Of a stretch of DNA of 64,000 nt, positions 38,278 through 45,941 are shown one piece after another. This stretch comes from Lactuca virosa (taxonomy: Eukaryota; Streptophyta; Magnoliopsida; Asterales; Asteraceae): positions 127,875,248 to 127,939,247 of the forward strand of contig CAKMRJ010005634.1 in NCBI GenBank assembly GCA_928212115.1, read 5' to 3'. A model generated the notes under the pieces. It saw only the letters and a program-made list of their open reading frames with translations. It was not told the DNA's origin and did not search any database. Each line of letters begins with the position of its first letter. Position 1 is the first letter of the stretch. Made by a program: the position numbers and the translations under genes.

Positions 38278-39010
38278 GTTTACGGCCATGGAGTTTATGG
38301 TCGTAAACTCATGGTAAAATGTGCACAAGAGGGTGATTGAATGATAGGGAAACTTGTGCGACTATGGTTCAACAAGAGGATGAGCAAAACTAACCTTTTA
38401 GAAGGTTTTGAGGTGTTTACGGCCACACCAAGTGTGTACGACCGTAAACACTCCAAATGGTGTCATTTTGGGTTTTAAAGGAAAAGGGGTTTCAAAGGTT
38501 CAAGTGTTCTAATGGATAGCAAGTGTCTAGAAGTGTTTAAGACTCAAGACATGACCAAAACAAGGGTTTACAGCCATAACCAAGAGTTTATGGCCGTAAA
38601 CTCTTGAAGTTTATGAGATTGATGATGTTTCAAGACTATAATCTAGTGTTTAACATGTATAACTAGATGATAGATGGAATACTCACACTTTTGAGGGCCT
38701 TTGAGGAGTTTTCGGCCACCAAGAACAAGTGTGTGTTCTTGGTGAAAGATGATGACTATGGAGATCTAGACAAAAGAGTTGATTTTTGTGGATGGAAGCA
38801 AAGGATGATACATGATTAAGAAGAATAACAACTCAAAGATGGAAGAAACACTTACGTTTTTGAAGATTTAGGATGAAAGGCTTGATGATACTTGAGAGAG
38901 AATGTATGTTCTTGACTTGAAAGTGTAAGAATGAAAGAAAAGTGAAGGAAATGAGACTTAAGGGGGGAGTTTACGGCCAACCTTGAGTTTACGGCCGTAA
39001 ACTCATGTGT
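38278..39010. repeat. Cluster of GTTTACGGCC palindromes in LTR
   Basis: A perfect 20-bp palindrome GAGTTTACGGCCGTAAACTC lies at 38985-39004. Near-perfect ones are at 38581-38606 (CAAGAGTTTATGG...CTCTTG), 38291-38310 and 38413-38451. The motif GTTTACGGCC or its reverse occurs at least six times in 730 bp. The role is unknown: it could be a repeated protein-binding site or a set of hairpins in the transcript. Confidence 0.85.
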
Positions 39011-39217
39011 TATGGCCGCGAACTCCTTTTGGTGGTGATTAAGGCTTGAATGTTGCACAGTGACTCTAGCAGGTACTTCCTAACACTCATTCCTTGAATG
39101 TACTAGGCTTAAAATTCATTAGAATGACCCTTAACAAGGCTAGAAGGTAATGAACTTAAGTCTGACTTTTGGTTGATTGGCTTGACTTTACAAGGCAAAA
39201 AATTTCAAGTTGTCACA

Positions 39218-39229
39218 TCATCCCCCCGT
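39218..39229 (-). other. Polypurine tract of minus element
   Basis: The minus strand reads ACGGGGGGATGA immediately before the 3' LTR, the same as in the plus element before 45942. Primer site for plus-strand DNA synthesis. Confidence 0.8.
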
Positions 39230-39351
39230 TAAAGGGAATTTCGTGCCGAAATTAACTTTCTTACAGTACTATTGTTCCTCTGACTGGTAGGATACTCACT
39301 CGTAGATCTTGCAACTTTGCCCTAATATCCATGATAGGATTCATACTTGGT

Positions 39352-39539
39352 CCATCTATCATTACCTTGTGTATACAAGTCGTAGATAATTAAGATTAGT
39401 TAGACGGTCGGATGTGCAACTCTGCCCCAGGTCCACAACCAGACAAGGAACAGGAGATAGGGCGGAAATACACATACTAAATCTACATAATCATAATTAT
39501 ATACCACTCTCGCGTATACACTTAATAGTGATAGGTGGG
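39352..39539 (-). repeat. Hairpin module G1 (internal region of minus element)
   Basis: Core at 39433-39454. The arms pair from CCATCTATCATTACCTTGTG on the left to TACACTTAATAGTGATAGGT on the right, with GATAATTAAGATTAG against ATCATAATTATATACC. It sits at the position equivalent to the plus-element module at 44104-44289, but its inner stem differs. Confidence 0.85.
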
Positions 39540-40351
39540 CTGTATTCGTCCTTAGCCTCTGTGCTTGAACTTGATGTGTTGGACGAGTGGTAATTCTGAA
39601 GGTTTGCTGAATATACGGCGGCAAGGTTTCGGAGGGCAAAGTACTCTTCGCATGAGTACTTCGGGGTTTAGAATACGAGGTAGACGATTCTGAGGTCTGG
39701 ATATGAACTTAATATGGTGAGGACCACGTCAATTCAAGAGGAAAGATGACATCGGACTCTTTACAGAAATTAATGTTAGGCCGATTTGAAAGAAATGTCT
39801 GTGATATGATGATGTACCCCTAGTGTGCTCGACAATGTACTCTGTGTAAACGTTCTAGTGTTTTTTGTTTTCTCCTTGATGTTAACACTTCTACGTATCG
39901 TACCGCGATGAGCAAGTACATACATTGAAAGTGCTTTGATAACTAGTGTCAGTACTTTAGGTTTCGATCCTCTTTGGTACTTCTATGATCGATTGGCATG
40001 TACAAATTATGTATAATTAAGATGAATAAGACGGTTGACTGAGTAACTCTGCCCTAAATCCACAATCAGACAAGGAACAGGAATTAAGGCGGAATTACTC
40101 ACTCTAAGTCTGCAAAATATTAGTTATGCACAACTCTAATGTATATACTAAGCCATCATAGCTTCCCTGAACGGATCTTTAGTTCTCTTGTGAATACTGT
40201 GACTTGAACAAGTTATTACAACTACTTTTAAATGTTATCCCCAAGTTTTAATCTTATATAAATATAAATTAAAATTTTAAAGTAGTTTTATTTAGAAGAT
40301 GTACCAAAGTTTCAAGAGAGGGGTCATTCGTTATTCCTTTATGTCAAGTCG
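39540..40351 (-). other. Non-coding remnant where pol should be
   Basis: No pol motifs. It contains hairpin module G2 at 39990-40157. The rest shows only short frames. Confidence 0.6.
39990..40157 (-). repeat. Hairpin module G2 (downstream of gag)
   Basis: Core at 40060-40081 (CCACAATCAGACAAGG variant). The inner stem GACTGAGTAACTCTGCC pairs with GGCGGAATTACTCACTC. Mid-stem ATTATGTATAATTAAGATG pairs imperfectly with ATATTAGTTATGCACAACT. Confidence 0.75.
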
Positions 40352-41080
40352 TTAGATTCCTCCTTCTCCCCCGTCACCTCTCTCTGTTGGACAGTCTTTC
40401 TTGGCATGGCCCATTTCACCACATGCATGGCATACCTGAACGATACTAGCATCGGTGGTTGAAGTGATATGTTGAGTCGGAGTTCTGCAGAAGCGAACTC
40501 CTTCGTCATTTCTCTCCGTTGGACATTCTTTTCTGAAGTGTCCAAATTCGCCGCACATGAAACATACTTGTTTTACTTGGGGGATTGGCTGTGTCGGCGC
40601 CCTGCGGAAATGGGCAGTGTGCCCCTTTCTGTTCCAATTTCTACATTGTAACTCTCGGAAAGCTCCGTTGTGGTGGTAGTTGCATTTGTTGCACTTTGGG
40701 AGATTTCCAGCATATCGCTTGACGGGGGTTGTAGTGGCAGATGAAGTACCAGATGTTGTGACTCTTGTTGTGACCACAGGGGTAGTCAGAGGCTGTCGTC
40801 TCTTGTTAGAACCTTGAACCGACTTTTTCCCATTTTTCTTTCGTTTCTTATTCTTAGGTTTATGGTATGGGGTGTCTTTGTCAACAGACATTTGCTGGTT
40901 CCGGTGATTGTTACTACGATTAGCATAACCGGCACCGTTTCCGCTTCCGCTGGCGTTATTAGCATTGAAATATGCCATGACGGCTGTCACAGCAGCTGTG
41001 ACCGCAGCCTGAAAAGTGGCGGAGTCTATTTGCAGAATTGGTGACTCGCCTGTTGGTTGGTTTCCTTCTTGTGAAGACAT
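40352..41080 (-). CDS. Gag polyprotein fragment with CCHC zinc knuckles
   Basis: 242 codons from ATG at 41080, beginning MSSQEGNQPTGESPILQID and ending GGEGGI. The first third is Ala/Asn-rich, followed by a Lys/Arg-rich block (about residues 68-92: KPKNKKRKKNGKKS). Two intact CX2CX4HX4C knuckles follow: CFMCGEFGHFRKEC (about residues 176-189) and CHACGEMGHAKKDC (about residues 214-227). Two further Cys/His stretches upstream are degenerate. The protein is the nucleocapsid half of a gypsy gag. The large capsid region is missing or reduced, as typical gag proteins are nearer 300-450 residues. No pol follows. The open frame next to many broken ones suggests recent activity or selection for gag. 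Confidence 0.85.
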   Translation of the reverse strand: MSSQEGNQPTGESPILQIDSATFQAAVTAAVTAVMAYFNANNASGSGNGAGYANRSNNHRNQQMSVDKDTPYHKPKNKKRKKNGKKSVQGSNKRRQPLTTPVVTTRVTTSGTSSATTTPVKRYAGNLPKCNKCNYHHNGAFRELQCRNWNRKGHTAHFRRAPTQPIPQVKQVCFMCGEFGHFRKECPTERNDEGVRFCRTPTQHITSTTDASIVQVCHACGEMGHAKKDCPTERGDGGEGGI

Positions 41081-42390
41081 GATTCAGTTGCATGGCGAAG
41101 AAAGATCTCATGAGTAATGATGGTCATCACTAGATGTATCCCATCAACTTAAATGTATTTAAACAATCTCACGCTTTACTGGATTATTCTGAATGTTTTT
41201 GTCAACATTCCTGAGATATGTCCATGATAGTAAGTAGAAGTGGGTATTGTACGAGTGATATTTGAACTAAGTTATCCTTGTTTCCTAGTGTATCTGGTTC
41301 TGACTTTCATAGGGTTCTGTAAAATAATTCATAATGGAAGTCCGTATATAAGATAAACTCCATGAATCAGAAGTGGTTATCCTCGAATGAATTTTTGTGA
41401 ACTGATTATCTGTTACTGGCTGCAAGAAAAGTAATAATCTTAACACATAGTATGAGTAGTGTATTCACTAACTCACTAAGTCAATTAAGGTTATTATTTA
41501 TTAGTGTGACGCATAGGATGTTTTAGTTTTCTCTGGCTAATCCTTCTCTGAAAACTTCTCATAAATCTATTTCTTGTTCCTCATTGACTCTTCTGCTGAC
41601 CGCTATGAGGAAGTGGTTACATCCATCTGGGTTCGTCGTGCGAGAATGGAAATGTCTAAAGAACTTATGAGTTTAAGTGTAACATTATGGGGTGATCCTT
41701 TACAGGTCTTCCTATAATTGCGCAATGTATACAAGTTGTATATAATTTAAGATTAAATAGACCTTCGAATAAGTGATCTTACTCCAAAACCACAACCAAA
41801 TATGGAACAAAAAGTGGAGCATAGATAACAAATTCTAAGCCTATAAAATCTCAATTATATATAAGACTTTGGAAGTACACACTCCAGAATCATAGACCTA
41901 CCAGAAGGGTCTTTTAAGTTCTCACATAAGTTGTTTATAGTGCCTAAAATACTCCTATAGTATTTTAATGTATTGAACTTGATATGTTTTATACTTGTTG
42001 TTGCCTTATAGGATCATAAAATACTTCCATAGTATTTTAACTTTATGTTCTGATCTAGAAATCCCTTGAATAGAGTTAAGTAAGTTTTAAGGTTGTTGCA
42101 ACACCACATCACTCGCAAACACATGTCGGTCTCATCTCAAATGAATATAGTTGATCAGGCTATATTGATTCCAGATGTGATTACATAATTGTACAGGTTT
42201 GACCGCAATGTTCAACCTTTAAATACTTTTGTTCTGTTCTTCTTGTGATACTTGCTCTAGTATGTATGTATACTGTTATAAGGTATTGCTATACCTTTAA
42301 AATATATTATTATCCAGAGCACTTCGGCCCCATTGTATTTTTAGTTGTATATCTTTTATAGGTTGATATACTTAGTTCACTATAAACAAT
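41081..42390 (-). other. Leader of minus element
   Basis: Non-coding, 1.3 kb between primer site and gag. It contains the hairpin module at 41724-41885. A short stretch ATTTCCATTCTCGCACGACG on the minus strand (near 41645) resembles the sequence just before the first frame of the plus element (34455), so that frame appears to be deleted here. Confidence 0.6.
41724..41885 (-). repeat. Hairpin module H1 (leader of minus element)
   Basis: Degenerate core CCACAACCAAATATGGAAC at 41790-41808. The left arm (TATATAATTTAAGATTAAAT, AGACCTTCGAATAAGTGATC) pairs with the right arm (ATAGATAACAAATTCTAAGC, CTATAAAATCTCAATTATAT). Same leader position as 34221-34368 of the plus element. Confidence 0.75.
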
Positions 42391-42402
42391 GCTCTGATAC
42401 AA
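42391..42402 (-). other. Primer binding site of minus element
   Basis: The minus strand reads TTGTATCAGAGC just inside the 5' LTR end. One mismatch to the Met-tRNA site. Confidence 0.75.
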
Positions 42403-42405
42403 ATC

Positions 42406-42817
42406 TCTCACACCCCCAAACCGGAACGGCGGAAACGTTCGGGGGCGGAGGACGTCATGTTTAGTATCACAAGACATGCATCATAGTAATCAAAGTAATA
42501 AACAACCATTGTATTAATACTAAAGGTTTTACAAAGTATGTGTTTCACATAAGATAGATTACAAAAGTAAATGACAAAACAAGACATGAAGCTACTATGC
42601 TCCATTTTCTGAATCCCAGCACGAGTACCTGTCTACTAGTTACCTGAGAATACAAGTTATTTTGAAAAAGTAGATCAACATTTAAGCTGGTGAGTTCATA
42701 AGTATTTAAGTGATGTATTAGTAAGTTGAAAGCCCTTTTAGAAAAGTTCGTCTGTTCCTCAGAATATCCTATACCTTCTGATATGATGAAAAATAAGTAT
42801 AAATGACTCTACAATCC
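42406..42817 (-). mobile_element. Truncated 5' LTR of minus element
   Basis: 412 bp matching the terminal part of the 3' LTR (35951-36363). The remaining 2.85 kb of LTR and its target duplication are gone. The break falls about 10 bp from the base of hairpin module L1 as placed in the 3' LTR. Plus-strand gag resumes directly at 42818. Confidence 0.85.
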
Positions 42818-43424
42818 AACTAGTAAGGCACAAATCCTGCATATAGACTCTACTACTTTTCAAGCTGCGGTCACGGCAGCCGTGATAGCCGTCATGGCGC
42901 AACTCAATGCTAACAATGCCAACGGAGACGAAGGCGGTGTCAGCAATACTATCCGCAGTAACGGTCAAGAACACCAGCGGGTGTCTATCAACGAAGGTGC
43001 CTCAGGTCACAAACCTAAGAGCAAGAAACGAGAGTTTTGGGACAAAAAAAAGCGCAGCCTATCTCAAAAACGCGCTAAAAGACAAAAATTTGTGGCTGCC
43101 CCTGCAATTACAACAGCAGTCACGACACGTGCCTCGACATTAGCCACAACATATGTCACTCAAGCACCGGCCAGACGATATATTGGGACACTTCCAAAGT
43201 GTAACAAGTGTAACTACCATCACAAGGGGGTTTGCCGAGTGTTGCACTGTAAAAACTGCAACAGGAACGGGCATACTACCTGCTTCTGCAGGACCCAGAC
43301 CCAGCACATCGCTTCAATCACCAATACCGGTGTAAGTCCAGTATGACACCTATGCGGCGAAACGGGACACTTCAAGAGGGACTGTGCAACCGAGAGGAAT
43401 GACGGAGGGGCAGGAGGAGTGTGA
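42818..43424 (+). pseudogene. Gag of Tekay-like element, downstream part
   Basis: Continues the gag begun at 35926-35950. Reads TSKAQILHIDSTTFQAAVTA, a Lys/Arg-rich block (KPKSKKREFWDKKKRSLSQK), degenerate Cys/His stretches (KCNKCNYHHKG, CKNCNRNGHTTCF) and a last knuckle HLCGETGHFKRDC. An in-frame TGA at 43344-43346 replaces what should be the first cysteine of that knuckle (V-C in the minus element's gag). The frame then runs on for 25 codons to the natural end GGAGGV and TGA (43422-43424). Apart from that stop the frame is open. Confidence 0.85.
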
Positions 43425-44103
43425 AAAACGAACCAACAGAAGCAGCAAGGAACCTTACCAGGACTTTTTGGGGATATTTCAAAAACAAGAACATTCAAGT
43501 ACCATATGTTTGTAATGTATATGGTATGTTGCTAAGATTACCGTCTTTTAAAGAGTAGTTAAAATACTCTCTCGTTCAAACAAATCAAAACACTTATATA
43601 CATTGAGCGATCATAGATAAACCTGTTAGGGATCATAATATGAAGTATCATGGCTAACTATCAGAACACATTTACTATCAGTACTAGTTGCTGCAATGCG
43701 AATCATCTGCAGTGATAATAACACCGACCAACACAGAACGTACTAACAAGAAGCATAGGATGCTCTAACAAACATTTCGTACGAATACGACTTAACACAT
43801 GTTCCACTGAGAGAATTCGATGACGTCATTCGATATGGGTTGGTTTGGTCATCACCCTACCAATTGCATGTGTTACAATAAGACCTTTCGCCTAACCAAC
43901 TGAATATCAAAACCCTCGTCTCTCATATCCATAAATCTGACTCTGACCTTCGTGTCATCCCTTGTTAAGAAACCTCGAAGTACTCAAGAGAGGAGTATTA
44001 TGCCATCCGAAACCTTTCCAAAGTAGTCCCAGCAGACCCTTCGGGAATATCACGCATGCAGCAGATAAAGATCAAGCACAGAGGCGTGGGACGAATGCAG
44101 TCA
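43425..44103 (+). pseudogene. Degenerate gag-pol spacer
   Basis: Many stops. A stretch near 43756-43820 (SNKHFVRIRLNTCSTER) faintly resembles the part of gypsy protease after the active site. The DSG-type active site itself is not readable. RT is absent. Confidence 0.4.
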
Positions 44104-44289
44104 ACCTATCACTACTAAGTGTATACGCAAGGACAATATATAATTAAGATTTTACGAACGTGGGATGTGTGTTTCCGTCCTAGTTCCTGTTCCTTGTCTG
44201 GTTGTGGACTTGGGGAAGAGTCACCCATTTGACTGTCTTACCAATCTTAATTATATACGACCTATATGCACGAGTTAATGATAGATGGA
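44104..44289 (+). repeat. Hairpin module P (pol remnant of plus element)
   Basis: Core at 44186-44207 (CTGTTCCTTGTCTGGTTGTG). The left arm CCTATCACTACTAAGTGTAT, ATATATAATTAAGAT pairs with ATCTTAATTATATACGACC and ATGCACGAGTTAATGATAGA on the right. The loop matches the LTR modules of the minus element at most positions. Confidence 0.85.
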
Positions 44290-45930
44290 CCAGGTATGAG
44301 TCCTACCATGAACTTCGGGACAAGGCTACCCAAGAGTACGAGTGGACGTTCTACCATTCGAATGAGTCTAGTCGCGTAAACCAAACGCTAAAGCAGGCCC
44401 TATGCAGTGCTCCGAGGAGAAGACATTACTTATGCCTCGAGATGACTAAAGACATACGGGGTCGGCTAGGTCACACATAACCTCGAACTAGGAGCAGTAG
44501 TATTCACCCTAGAGATCTGGAGGCACTATCTTCACGACACGAAATGTACAATTGTCGCCAATCATAAGAACCTAGAAGGCAAGAGCGGAGGGGCACGTTA
44601 TCCCATGAACCAGATCTGGACACCGAAGTTGGTGGATTCGGAAACGTCGTCACAAACGACACGCACAAAACTCGCTACTCCGTTCATCCAGGCTCAGACA
44701 AGATGTATCTGGGCCTCAAAAAGTGATATGGGTGGCCGAATAGGAAAGCTGACATCGCTACATATGTGAGCAAGTATCTGACTTGTGCCAAGGTCAAGGT
44801 AGAATAACAGAAGCCTTCGAGTTTCCTACAACAACCAGTGATACCCAAAAGGAAGTGGGAGCGGATAACCATGGACTTCATGACCAAGTTACCCAAGACA
44901 ATGGGTGGTCTAGATACCATTTGGGTAATCGTTGATAGGTTGAACAAATTTGCGCACTTCTTACCAATCAAAGAGATTATATGACTGCATGATGTGTCAA
45001 TATCCATTACCTCTGACAGAGATAGTAGATTCATTTCGCGATTCCGGCAGCCCTTACAGGGACTAGGCTAGGCATGAGTACGACCTATCACCTACAAACC
45101 GACGGACAGAGCGAAAGAACTGTCCAAACCTTGGAAGATATGCTAATAGCTTGTGTGATTGACTTCGGTAAAGCCTGGGATACCCACTTACCGCTCATTG
45201 AATTTTCATACAACAACAGTTGTCACCCTAACATCAAGGTCGCTCCATTCGAAGCTCCCTATAGCCGCAAGTGCATATCACAGCTGCGTTGGGCTGAAAT
45301 GGGAGATTCACACCTAGCAAAAGGGGCAAGTCCCTAACAGCACTCTCATTGGCCTTGAAATCGTAAGGGAGACTACGGAGAAGATCGTACAAGTTCAAGA
45401 AAGACTGAAAGCATCTCGAGAATCGACAAAAGATCTACGCAAGTAAGCGACGCAAACCCTTGGAATTCCAGGTTGGGGACCAGGTACTACTGAAGGTCTC
45501 AACAGGGAAAAGAATGATACATTTTGGTAAACGTGGAAAACTAAATCCAAGGTACGTTGGGCTGTTCGAAATCCTTTCCAGGATTGGCCCAGTAGCATAC
45601 AAACTTCGACTACCACAAGAACTTAATAATGTACATCCGAACTTCCATGTGTTAAATTTAAAGAAGTGCTTGTCCGACGAGACTTTTGTTATTCCTCTTG
45701 ACGAGATTGAAATCAACGAGAGTCTCCACTTCGTGGAAGAACCGGTAGAAATCGTGGATCGAGAGATCAAAAGAACAAAACAAAGTCGCATCCCTAGTGT
45801 GAAGGTCCGTTGGAACGTTAAAACAAGGACCCGAGTTCACCCGGAAACGCGAAAACCAAATACCCACATCTCTTCCCCAACTCTTGAAGTCCCGGTCAAA
45901 GTGCTAATTTCGGGACGCAATTCCTTCTAA
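44290..45930 (+). pseudogene. Gypsy pol remnant: RNase H, integrase, chromodomain-like tail
   Basis: Pieces in order: RNase H (LELGAVVFTLEIWRHYL, about 44483-44535), the integrase zinc-binding region (YSVHPGSDKMYLGLKK, then ADIATYVSKYLTCAKVK, about 44670-44800), the start of the integrase core (WERITMDFMTKLPKTMGGLD, about 44857-44915; IWVIVDRLNKFAHFLPIKE), then a core segment at 45074-45337 (DGQSERTVQTLEDML, LIEFSYNNS), and the C-terminal domain at 45460-45930 (FQVGDQVLLKV, GKLNPRYVGLFEIL, VAYKLRLPQEL, IPSVKVRWN). The order and the C-terminal motif set fit Tekay-type chromoviruses. Stops and frameshifts separate the pieces. RT and most of RNase H are deleted, so it cannot encode a working polymerase. 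Confidence 0.85.
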
Positions 45931-45941
45931 CGGGGGGATGA
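45931..45941 (+). other. Polypurine tract
   Basis: CGGGGGGATGA immediately before the 3' LTR. Confidence 0.8.

Larger units (their letters stand above)
35951..39217 (-). mobile_element. 3' LTR of minus-strand element
   Basis: 3267 bp. On the minus strand it runs from TGTGACAACTTGAAAT, next to the purine tract, to GGTTTGGGGGTGTGACA. It is related at its ends to the plus-element LTR but otherwise quite different. It holds three hairpin modules (36373-37153), a degenerate tandem array of about 70-bp units (37249-37640) and a cluster of GTTTACGGCC palindromes (38278-39010). A 12-C run lies near 37987. Confidence 0.85.
35951..42817 (-). mobile_element. Minus-strand gag-only gypsy element (TR-GAG-like)
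   Basis: Read on the minus strand: truncated 5' LTR (42817-42406), primer site (42402-42391), leader, one gag frame (41080-40352), about 1.1 kb of non-coding DNA, purine tract (39229-39218) and full 3' LTR (39217-35951). No protease, RT, RNase H or integrase is present. A gag-only LTR element fits the class named TR-GAG in plants, which would rely on proteins made elsewhere. It contains six hairpin modules. It is inserted in the gag of the plus element. Confidence 0.8.
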
